From NCBI RefSeq assembly GCF_026151205.1, contig NC_087084.1, forward strand, positions 12,615,453-12,679,452: DNA of 64,000 nt, given 5' to 3'. Position numbers and translations under genes: made by a program. This document shows, in pieces, positions 33,273 to 43,800 of this stretch; the first letter of the stretch is position 1, and each line of letters opens with the position of its first letter. Source of the DNA: Bolinopsis microptera. Lineage: Eukaryota; Ctenophora; Tentaculata; Lobata; Bolinopsidae. Below the pieces are notes generated by a model. It ran no database searches. It had not been told where the DNA came from and saw nothing but the letters and a program-made list of their open reading frames with translations.

Positions 33273-34865
33273 CGGGTAAACCGCCCCTAAAACGTCACCT
33301 GTTTTTGAGCCCCAGATTGACGAGTTAGGACTAAAATTTACAGGGTTCGAAGTGTCTAGGAATAAATTTAAACTTTTTCTAGCTGCACGGAAGTTTAGAA
33401 ATTGAAAATAAAATCAGGGGCTACAATTTTTTTGACGTTGAAATAAGGTACTTTAAACACCACTCTTAAATTGACAACTATATATGTGTGATTAATTACA
33501 AAATGTACAGGGGCCTGATTTTCTTTTATCACAGTACTATTTGTTTTGTCTTATTTTAAAACATTATGTACTTGAAAACATTTACTCAATAAAGAAAAGT
33601 ACATCAAAAAAACCGTAATCACCCCCTAAATGTCTCGTGCACCACCCCTAAAACGTAGCTAAAACAGGTTGTGGGTAGCACTCAGAATTTTGATCAATTA
33701 TTAATTTTAACCACTTTATTCTTGGGAACAATATAACCTATTTCTGAGAGGTGTCGACAAGAATTTCTCTCTCTGTTGAAAAAAAATGGTGGGAATTAGT
33801 CAATTGTACTTTAGTGACATTTGGGGGACTTTTTTTTGAATACCCAGAAACTTTACGGCCAAACAGTAATTCGTCAACAAAATTTACAACCTGTAGTTAG
33901 ATTATCTAGTTATATACTAACAAGTGGCACAAAAGAAATGGAATTTCAATTGTGATTTTAACCTTGTGCAAATTGCATGTTTATGCTTTTTTGGGATTTT
34001 TAACATCATCCTGCATTTTGGCCAATTTAGTGACCTGTAGTTAACTAAATCCAGTACCAGTACATCGATCTGACCCTTCTTCTATAGATAGATTTGATGC
34101 TTTTAGCAAAATGAATGTCAAAAACTACGTTTTTTGGTACTTACTATTTTATGGTAAACTATGATATGCCCCTAAAATGTCATTTTTTTTCTCCCCTAAA
34201 TGTAAATTTGTATTTTGTTCGCATGGTGTGCGATAATAGCTTGTTTTGGCACTTGTTAATTATTACTCAAATATTAACGAATGTGGAGTATGATTGATTT
34301 TAGGGGGTTAATTAGACATTTTAGGGATGTTTATTGTATTAATAAAAATATAAACAAATTCCTTGTGCTGCAAAGCTTTTACTAATATTACCATAGAGGC
34401 TAAAATATGAGGTTACATTAGGCTGGGGTACCTCCATTTTATGGTGCTTGTAGTCTCAAAGCCAGGAATATGATTAATTGACATTTTAGGGGGCGGCCAG
34501 GTGACATTTTAGGGGAGGGTAGTAATTTGAGTAATGTATAACTTTCCATATCTCCAGTATATGTGCAAATTGCTAAAATATGTAAATATCCACTTACCTA
34601 GACCAAAACGAGTTAATATTAAGAATTTCCAGAGTTATAAATTGTGCGCTTTTTTTCAAAGTAAAAAAAATTCGTTACAAAGTGAAAAAAATGCCTTATG
34701 CATTCATTTGATTCAATTTCAGGATGTGGCAGGGTTGAATGATATTTTTTTATGTTTAGGAGTTACAAATGTTTAGGTTAAGATACTTTTATAAGACGAT
34801 GGGATCCAATCAATTCAAGAGTGGCGTTTTAGGGGTGGGAGACATTTTTAGGGGCGGTTTACCCG
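33273..34865. mobile_element. TA-flanked terminal-inverted-repeat element, non-autonomous
   Basis: Left end CGGGTAAACCGCCCCTAAAA and right end TTTTAGGGGCGGTTTACCCG (one extra T) are inverted repeats flanked by TA. Inside, the motif CCCCTAAAAYGTC occurs in the left half (33280, 33622, 33648, 34170, 34192) and inverted as GACRTTTTAGGGG in the right half (34303, 34480, 34503, 34823, 34843). No transposase is visible. The TA target suggests Tc1/mariner-type mobilisation. Confidence 0.8.
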
Positions 34866-36703
34866 TATGGCAGCTACAAAAAGTTTATCAGTTTCCCTTA
34901 GTTAGTTTATACCAGGTTTATTACTTAACTGATGCATTGTTCCGAAGACAAAGCAGTGTTATGAGTGTAGATTTAGTTTTACAATTTGTGTTGTTTTGCT
35001 ACGGACGTACATTTTTGAAGAGGATGGAGACTTGTCTTATTGTGCTTAAATTGTGATGAGTTGAGTTATGTTTATGTTATCTGGCCGATGCAGCACACAA
35101 AACTTTAAGTTTTCGCAAGATTAGTCAGATGAGGTTTATTCTCTGTTGTAACGTGCTGATCTACACAGTGTGGCATGTTCCTGTTAAGAGTCCAGTGTCC
35201 TAGCGAGGGATTATTTTTATTCGTATTTCAGTATATTTGTCGACGTTTAGCATTAATGTTCAACATGTATGATAAAGAGGTATACATTGTCCCTTTGTTC
35301 GGTACACTAAACGAGGAGGGCAGGAAGGGGGAACAAAGGCATAAAATGGATAAAGAATCTCAATTTTATGCCATTGCCCCCCCCCCCCACTATACATTAC
35401 AGTGACACAGCACCCGGAACGGCCCCATGCACTATTGTGGTGGCATTGTCTGTAAACATATCTAATATCCTTGTGAAGTTCTCTGTGAACAAAATTGTTC
35501 TCTGATATCAGAAGTAATATTCGTTTAAATTTTGTCAGCACCACTTTGTTAAACGTCTGTTAAACATTTTTCCTTGTGTTTTAGTTTCAGCTTGTGAAGA
35601 TTTTTTATACATTGAACATTCAAATACAGTGCTAAATGTAAACGGTAACTCTGTTTTGTACGATTGTTATGTTGTGTAGTAGTGTTCACTGTCGTATTGT
35701 GTTCACTGTCGTATTGTGTTCTTCATTGTAACAAATTAGTGAAAAAGGTACCTATTTTTATGGATTGTGGCCATTATATATATTATATATATTACTATAT
35801 AATAATAGCTTGATGCTTCATTCAGATTATCATGTTCATTTACTTTCGTTCTAACCGCTGTGTTACAGCAAGGAACACTGAACAAGTATTGTAAGATCTA
35901 CCATCTGAAATAAACCATGTGAAGTTGTATTTAATCTATAAATATATTCGTTATTCGCAGGAAAAGGAAAATTGATTTTCGTTCAGTTCCGCTAAATAAG
36001 CTGACGTCTCTTTTTCTCTGTTTTCATTTGAGTTGAAGATTTTTTTTTCACAAAGTAACGTTAAAACTAATATTTCAATATTTACCCATTCAACAATTAT
36101 CCACAAAGAAACATTAAAACTAATATTTCAATATTTACCCATTCTACAATAATTGAGAATTTGAAACTCAAATCTTGGTCCTTCCAGGGCTGATGTAAAG
36201 AACCATATTCAAGTGTAAGCAACCAGGTGCAAGGCCGGCAACAAACCTACTGTATACACAACATACCAACACTTCTATTATAATACACAGATAATTTGCA
36301 GTGTTTATTGCAGCAGATCACACGTTATACAGCTGTGTAAGAGGCAAAAAGGTACGTGTTATTCGGAAGTTGTTTTGTGTTTGCAGGGCCGAGAGAGAGA
36401 GGAAAATCAGAATCAGTTCATTTTAGAAACTATCAGAAACATTACCCATCAGATTGGTCAATTCGTTATTCAAAGGGTGGGTGATACTGTTCCAGCTCAG
36501 AATTTATGTGAACACCTTGAAGAGTGATCATAAGGAACATTAAGTTTTCTTACAGAACTAAGAGCTGTTATTTAGAGAGTCTTAACCCTCTATTATCTCT
36601 ATTGTCTTGACCCTCTTTCTACAAAGTTCGGACTAGCAAGGAGTAGTATCTCTAAACATATCTCAGACAAAATCTCCTATCAACCGATCTGTTATCAGTG
36701 AAA
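34866..36703. other. Intergenic upstream of the membrane-protein gene
   Basis: A C-run lies at 35380-35389 and TATATA runs at 35777-35800. No exon is supported. The leader of the gene at 36704 probably starts in the right part, but no promoter was identified. Confidence 0.4.
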
Positions 36704-38088
36704 ATGAGCAGTGTCTTATCTCTTATCAGTTTACTTAGTACTCTTATCAGTTCAGTAGCGGCGGAGGCTGGTCTTCCAGCTGTGTCGTGGTGGATCTATG
36801 TTATCGTAACGGTGTTTGTTATTGCAGCTGCTGCTTCGTGAGTAATTTACACGCTTCTTAACTATAAATCTCTCTTTCAACTTCTTTAGATGCCATGGTT
36901 TTACAAATTTTACTTTTAACCGTTTCTCAATTAATGTGAATCCAGCTGTAATCATCACCACTTTCACATTAAAGTTACCACTTTCACATTAAAGTTATAG
37001 CGTCATAATGTCACACCAAGAGTAATATTAATGTTACGCCACTTTTAATGACGTCACACCACGTGTAATGACGTCACACCACGTGAAATGACGTCACACC
37101 ACGTGTAATGACGTCACAATCTCAGAGTGACGTTCTGCTGCTGTGGGTGTTGTGGGAGAGTAGGATGCTGTAGGGATGACGCGGATAAGGAGGTAACAGC
37201 GGAGGATGTTATAATGTCACAGATGGGGAACAACCCCTACTCTAACTTCCAGAACCCTGACGAGAACCCTAACGCTATTAAAGAGGTGAGTCACGTGCTG
37301 TGAAGATGACGTCACGTGCTGTATGGATGACGTCACGTGCTGTGAAGATGACGTCACGTGCTGTGAAGATGACGTCACGTGCTGTGAGAATGACGTCACA
37401 TGATGCAATACATTACAGTACATACTGTGTATAACTTTGTTAGAGGCCAGCGTATCATGTATACTTGACTTTTGGTCCCCTGTATAGGTTTAATTAACGT
37501 GTACATACGAAGAGTTTATATTTATAACAGTCAATTTCGAGCAAAACTTTTACATCGAACAAACAATAATATCGTTTACTATAATAATGATAATTACCGA
37601 CAATTACTGATAATCACGGAGAAGTGATTATAGAGCACCTTAACAATGGAGTTCGTTACAGGTTTGAGTTGCAAACAGTCCAGTTGTTACAGGTTATAAT
37701 TATCATAGCCACTGTCAGTCAAGGGTAGTGGAGTGTGTCCATCTTGTCACGTATTGAGATAGGCTATCAGCGGAACTATAAGTTCCCGTTCATTATTACC
37801 CCCCCCCCCCCCCCCGTCCAAAATCAGTTTTACACATAGCTATTGTGTCAAAATTACACTATATTACACTATTAGTATTACACTATTAACTAGCGGAAAC
37901 CCCCCTCCCCCTCGGCTGATTACGTAATATGTGATCGACTCCATATTATGACGTCACGTGTCACATGACCATAATTTCAGGAGGAGGAAGAAGATGATTC
38001 AGATGAGGATGTGGAGGAAGGTAAGGAGGTTATTCAATACGAGTGGAACAAAGACGATAGTCACACTCCTGCTCCTTACGCTTTGTAG
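36704..38088 (+). CDS. Small single-pass membrane protein with Cys cluster and acidic tail (three exons, 133 aa)
   Basis: Exons 36704-36837, 37126-37285 and 37981-38088 join in frame (phases 2 and 0) with GTGAGT donors and CTCAG/TTTCAG acceptors. The product starts MSSVLSLISLLSTLISSVAA, a likely signal peptide, then a very short lumenal stretch and a helix (WWIYVIVTVFVIAAAAS). Directly after it comes FCCCGCCGRVGCC, a probable palmitoylation cluster, then NPYSNFQNPDENPNA, an acidic run (EEEEEDDSDEDVEE) and HTPAPYAL before TAG. I do not recognise the family. Exon 2 is flanked on both sides by CRE/E-box repeats, and the stop codon lies at the start of a 37-bp minisatellite. Confidence 0.75.
37034..37118 (+). 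repeat. 20-bp CRE/E-box repeat before exon 2
   Basis: Four units of TGACGTCACACCACGTGTAA in intron 1 of the membrane-protein gene. Confidence 0.9.
37287..37400 (+). repeat. 21-bp CRE/E-box repeat starting at the exon 2 donor
   Basis: Five units of GTCACGTGCTGTGAAGATGA plus C begin within five bases of the GTGAGT donor. Each joins TGACGTCA and CACGTG in one overlapping word. Confidence 0.9.
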
Positions 38089-38568
38089 TCACAGTGGTCA
38101 CACTCCAGCTCCTTACACTTTGTAGTCACAGTGACAACACTCCAGCTCCTTATGCTTTGTAGTCACAGTGACAACACTCCAGCTCCTTACACTTTGTAGT
38201 CACAGTGACAACACAATAGCTCCTTATGCTTTGTAGTCACAGTGACAACACTCCAGCTCCTTACACTTTGTAGTCACAGTGACAACACTCCAGCTCCTTA
38301 TGCTTTGTAGTCACAGTGACAACACTCCAGCTCCTTACGCTTTGCAGTCACAGTGACAACACTCCAGCTCCTTATGCTTTGTAGTCACAGTGACAACACT
38401 CCAGCTCCTTACACTTTGTAGTCACAGTGACCACGCTCCAGCTCCTTACGCTTTGCAGTCACAGTGACAACACTCCAGCTCCTTACACTTTGTAGTCACA
38501 GTGACAACACTCCAGCTCCTTACACTTTGTAGTCACAGTGACCAGTGACCACGCTCCAGCTCCTTACG
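38060..38568 (+). repeat. 37-bp minisatellite derived from a coding end and stop codon
   Basis: About 13 units of CACTCCAGCTCCTTACACTT then TGTAGTCACAGTGACAA. The first unit is the coding end HTPAPYAL-TAG of the membrane-protein gene, so later units repeat that stop region through the 3' UTR. Variants ACACTT, ATGCTT and ACGCTT alternate. Confidence 0.93.
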
Positions 38569-38578
38569 AATTTCTTGT
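38520..38578 (-). CDS. Possible terminal exon of the CAP-Gly gene
   Basis: Acceptor ACTTAG then DKKFVRSWSVVTGHCDYKV and TAA, in phase with the exon at 38692. Its last part is read from the first unit of the 37-bp minisatellite on the minus strand. The phase match is suggestive, but the peptide is not recognisable. Confidence 0.3.
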
Positions 38579-38691
38579 CTAAGTAACAGAACAAGTTCTA
38601 ACAAATATACGATGAGAGCTTATCGCTAAACATCTTCAACTTAATGTTGCTTTGTTGATAATTGTTACAGAAGAAAAGACTGAATCCCTAC

Positions 38692-38753
38692 CTTTTACGA
38701 ATAAATTGTCGTCCACACTTGATTTCCCCCCGTTTCTGTAGACATCTTTGCTC
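38692..38753 (-). CDS. CAP-Gly protein exon, downstream of the domain
   Basis: 62 bases, acceptor ATTCAG, donor GTAGGG, phase 2 in and 1 out, encoding SKDVYRNGGKSSVDDNLFVK. It follows the CAP-Gly exons in correct phase. Confidence 0.55.
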
Positions 38754-39086
38754 CTGAATTACCAATTATTTTAAATTAATTAAATATGTTGACAGATTAA
38801 TGGTAGTCAAGTATATATTTGTTATTTCGTTTAGCAATTATATCATGATTAAGACTTTCAGAGTTTCATTATTGATGATAATGTGAGAAGTTCTATGTAC
38901 AAACTCTGTTGAAGTTTAAAGTTGCGAGAAATTTGTTTTCTCAGTAATAACAACAGATTTTACTCTAAATATCACACAGCCAGTTTTCTTTCGTTCTGAT
39001 TAACTATAAAACTATAACTTAAAAATAAAACCAGCGTATTACTATTAATGACACATGATATGTCACGTGATATACGAATTACGAAC

Positions 39087-39195
39087 CTTCTGGGATGGCA
39101 GACTTTAACGAGTCGGTGAGTTTCAGTGAAAATGCCACATTTCTTTGAGCAGGTGAAGTATTGGGTACCTCTGTATAGCCCGCTGTGATTTCCCT
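39087..39195 (-). CDS. CAP-Gly domain exon, second half
   Basis: 109 bases, acceptor GTTTCAG, encoding GNHSGLYRGTQYFTCSKKCG and IFTETHRLVKVCHPR. YFTC...GIF and the closing strand are CAP-Gly features; the usual GKNDG signature is GNHSG. Donor GTTCGT is weak. Confidence 0.78.
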
Positions 39196-39438
39196 CTGAA
39201 ACAACATGGTAGGATTACAACTTAGAAGTGTGTTTTTGCAGCATGATAGATAGGATTTCCCTTCGATAAAAAGGTTTTATGTTTTCTGCAATGAAGCTAA
39301 AATTTAGCCAAGCAGACCATAATTGTATAGGAAGGATTCCGTAAGGAAAATAGCAGCCGCGAAGTATGATGATCAAAAATTGAAATAAACAATAAGCACG
39401 GCTTAACCAAAAAATAAGGATCACGTGACAATAATAAC

Positions 39439-39528
39439 CTGGCTTATCGAGCTGCACTCCTGCCCACACACCCTCTCTTCCAGCTACCTTTCCAACGTAC
39501 CTTACCACACCCGGTACACTGTTCTGCC
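39439..39528 (-). CDS. CAP-Gly domain exon, first half
   Basis: 90 bases, phase 1 to 1, acceptor CTTCAG, donor GTTATT, encoding QNSVPGVVRYVGKVAGREGV then WAGVQLDKP. G.VRYVG...G.WAGV.LD.P is the CAP-Gly core, a module that binds the C-terminal EEY of tubulin and EB proteins or other tails. Which CAP-Gly protein this is cannot be settled; CYLD, CLIP and CEP350 relatives are possible. Confidence 0.8.
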
Positions 39529-39780
39529 CTGAAGTGGAGAGGAAGTGAGACACGTGCTGGCACCCATATAAACAGAACTATTTTGTGAGTTAGTAGAAAT
39601 AGGCAGCAAGCATGGGCGACTATTTTATCCAGATCAAAATTCGACGGGACTGAACTACCATAATCTGAGTTCCTTTCAAAGTTAAAATACGTTAATAGCT
39701 GTAGATGGCACTATAACCCGTAACCTCGTGATATTAAAACCACGTGATGTATAAACACGTGACCTACAAATAAAACTGAC

Positions 39781-39846
39781 CTATAAAATTGTCTTCCCTC
39801 CACGTTCTCTGTGCATCTGGATACCACAGCACCTCCAGCCCCACAA
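39781..39846 (-). CDS. CAP-Gly protein exon upstream of the domain
   Basis: 66 bases, acceptor CACAG, donor GTCAGT, encoding VGLEVLWYPDAQRTWREDNF and Ile, joining the CAP-Gly exon in phase 1. An upstream donor CAAAG|GTAAGG at about 39890 would fit in phase. Earlier exons were not resolved. Confidence 0.55.
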   Translation of the reverse strand: MWGWRCCGIQMHRERGGKTIL

Positions 39847-39892
39847 CTGTGTTGAGATTGTTCAGCATACCATCAAGTGCTAAAGCTTCATA

Positions 39893-40888
39893 TCCTTACC
39901 TTTGAGAGAGACCATGAAATCAATCCAAATATGGGGTATAAAATAATGTAATATAATCAAGGATAAAATGGGACTATCAAATTGCCTTGTCAGATTTTTC
40001 CATCTCCCAATTTCTTCTAAAGGGTTTAAAATAATTTACAGCTAGCAGAGTGAAATCCAGTATCATATACCATGTTTTTTCAGCCATTCATTGTATCGAT
40101 TTGTGCTATGGTATCTCATTTCGTTTCATAAACGTACAGTCTGAAACATGTTTAACAGGACTCTTATGTTGATGGTTGAACAAAGATTTAAAGCTAAGAA
40201 ACGGAATTGGGTTGACCTGTGCCGGAGAAGTTTTTGCCTTTTTGGCGCGGCGAAATCACATCAAACAACAAAGTTGGCAGTGAACGTTTAAATACAGCTT
40301 ATTTCATATAGCTTTTCACTGAGGACAATGTCTCGAAACATTTAAGACCCGGGATGTCGAGAGTCCTTAGAATTTAACGAAGCACTATCTATATTTGAAG
40401 CAAACAGCCCAAAAATAGCTGAGATATCAGTAATTTCATGCGTACAGAGAAATAATAATACTGCGCGTTCCCGTTGTCATAGCAACACCATGGAAATAGA
40501 TGTGCTGAAATCAACAAATAAAAGGTTTGGCGAAAGCGCTCAGGTTGGAAGATGTTTCCTGTCTGGTATTCTAGTCGAAATTGTAGCCATTTAAGTGCTT
40601 ACGCGGTACAACCGTACAACGTACGTTATAATGTTAATTGGATGTAGACAGTGGACTGTGCAGACGCTGTAGATTCCTTGGTGGAAAGCCACAAGCTGTC
40701 TTAGGAGTTAGGATTGTTTGTTTGTTTGGGGACTGGTTTGTAAGCCAGCCAATGTTTACGAATATAATATTAATAACTTTATTACATAATTATAAATATA
40801 TATCATAAATAGATCAAATCTGAAACACAAATTTGCACGCAGTTAATAAATTTATAGAAAAAAGAGAAAATTATTTCAATCAAAAACA
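39893..40888. other. Upstream part of the CAP-Gly gene or intergenic, unresolved
   Basis: A frame open on the minus strand at about 39893-40016 could be a further exon, but it has no recognisable content. The rest is AT-rich, with TTTGTTTG at 40715. Nothing else is supported. Confidence 0.3.
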
Positions 40889-43800
40889 ATGAGGAAAAAA
40901 CCCTGTGGTAGACACGTGGAAAGAATTCATCGACAGTGATGCAGAAAACAGAACCTTCTCCAATACTGCGAATCTCTTTCATTCAGTCCAGAGAAGGGCA
41001 TTCAGATGTTCTTTTGAGAGAGGTACAGAATAGCGGATCCAGAGATGAGAATAAGAAAACCGTGGAGACCCTGATACAATTATGCTAACCCTTTCCTGAA
41101 AATCCATGAGGAAATTCTGTGCGAGGAAACCCTGAAATGAACAGCGTGTTGAGATCAACCGCTATGAAGAAGCGAGTTTATCTGCCTGACATTCAGACAA
41201 TGAACAGGTATACAACCAGAGTCTATCATATTGATGACTCTTCCATTGGAGTAGAATGCAAAGTCCTCTTTCACTGAAATGAACAACCCAGTTCCCACGC
41301 ACAGTGTACTTCCAATATTCATTTAACAGGATGACCAGAAGGAGTCAGGCTCACTACAAGCACTCAAACCAGAAAGGGGACCTCCCTGGTGCCGTACGAT
41401 ATAGTTTCACCGTTCAGATCAATAGATGAAAATCGTGCCATTTCTTGTATCTTCTCTGATTCAAATGGAGCAGGTATGAAATATTGGAGAGATCACAAAA
41501 GGAGCCTTTGGTAAGTGAGGCTGCCTGTCGGAATGTTTGGGACTCCTACATAGATGACATTAACCCATATCTTGCAATGTGGATACAAGAACAATGTTTA
41601 TTATTTTTGGAATAAATGATGTTAGAAGACCATCTGTTAAATCTCAGCGTGAAATTTTATGCTAAATTTAGCCCCATCTAGATTCAAGATGAGCAAATTC
41701 AGAGGCCAAACCAACTGCCCAAGTATTTCTTTGTCCTCTTTTACCACTCCAAATGCTGATTTAAATAGGAAAGTCTTTACTAATAGAACTTAATCGTCTG
41801 TGAGCTACTCCCCAAAAAAAACTTTGTGTCCAGTTCGATGATTGCTTTGATGACTTCCCTTGACAATTAACACTGCTTACTTTGCTCCTAACCTTTGTCC
41901 AGAAGTTTAGACAGATATGGCCGAACGATTCCCAGCACCTCAATGGAAGGAGTGGCCAAACTTGCTACTTAATCCGTAATACTGTCCTTGTTAGGATGCA
42001 TGGAGGACTGATAGAGGAAGAGGGGGAGGAGGACGGTACGGTAGAGTTTCAACACTTATTCTCATGCCGCCGGAGAACAGCCACATGTTAAGGCTATCAA
42101 CCTCCACAAGAATGTCTAAAAAAGAGGTCTGTGCCAAGTTTTACAAGAGTATTTACTTAGGTTCAATCTAATAATTGAATGCTACCACAGTAATTGTCCC
42201 CATTTCACACTAGATGTTTTAACACCAGTGACAAACAAATAAAAAGTTGACTTGTACTGCAATAATTGTATCCACCTAGCAGTAAACCGTTTAGAACCAT
42301 TTAAGCTTCTGAATGATGACAATGATGACGACACTGATGCAGAGATGTAATAACGTAAAATCTTCTGCGTACTTGAAAGCTGTGACTCATATGCTGTAAA
42401 AATACATAAACCGCACCATTGTCTAACGAATTACAAGTGCAAAACTCCACTATATTTCAAAATCTTGATGGCAACAAAATCAAACTTTGACTCGCTTGGC
42501 AATTGAAATAGCTAGTTTACTAACAAATTCTCTGTAATTGGTCTTGCTGAAACGAATTAGCCCTGAAATGAAAACTTGTACGAACTCACAGGCTAATGAG
42601 AAGCTTCTATCTAGATACCTTCGACTCGAAAGTAAAGGCCTCAGGAGTACTCTAATATCCCCGAACACCTTCAAATCTGTCAAAAAGTAACAACCTTTCA
42701 CAAGTAACAGAAAATCTAGAAACCCACCTTTGTAACTATAGTAGTCTAGGAAATTCTCCTTCTATAGGAGTAATATACCGCCCTCCAAGGCAATGCTGAG
42801 CAAGCTCCTCCAAGAACTGTCGTCATAACTTTGATCAAAGCAACCAAAACATACACACATTGCGGTGATTTTAACATAAATCTCCATAGTAACCACAGTA
42901 GCATTATTGCACATATGAAGAAGTCCCTATTTAGTTAAAGGCTTCTTTCCATTGATATCAATAGCAACTCATGAAAGCCTGGATGTAATGCCTACGTGTC
43001 AACGGACAACACAATCATTACAAAGACCTAGACTTCTGTGACTGCTCTGGAGTCATAACTGATCCATATCTCATCACCTCCCTAATATTTACAATATTTG
43101 CCTGGGAATTAAGCAGAAACCAAAAAATATTCACAAGCACACTCAATATTATGACAATTGATATCAACTCTGATAAATTTGCTGAAGGTCTGGGTAACAA
43201 ACTAGACAATTGACCAATTATAATTTTACTAACTTTCAAATATCATTAAAAACAGCATTGTCGAAACCTGCAAACTACTTTACCCAAACCACTATGCGCA
43301 CATCCATAACAACCCATGGATTAACTGGCGGGATTAAGCCTCATAAAACCACTGCCATGGGCTGTATGATGATGAGGGCGAAAGTCAGAAATTTATGGTA
43401 AACCAGCGAAACTGACACAAAAGGGGGCACATGCCTGTGTTCTATCTGCTGTAAAAAAGAAACCGTTATGATACTACAAAGAATATAGAAAGGCTCTAGA
43501 AAAAAGGTTCGTAAAAAAGCTGTATCTGAATAATATTCTGACAAGTTTCTTGAAACTCAGGGAAATTCCAAGAAAACCTGTGGCACTGAAAATAAAATGC
43601 GTGGCAACAGAACGTGATATCAGACCTATAATTTAACCATAGCATGAAAAGATAACTGATCGCAGAGTTAAATCTAATGAAGTTCAATGTAAGTATTTTG
43701 TATCCCTAGCATCTAACGTAATGCAGCTACACAGAACTAGAGAGATACAAATAAATCCGCTGTCCAAGTTTCTGTGACTTCTACCTAAATCGAATACAGC

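Noticed and set aside
33273-34865. Telomere-like sequence from the CCCCTAAAA motifs
   Set aside because: The motifs are dispersed and inverted inside a transposon-like element, not a tandem telomeric tract.
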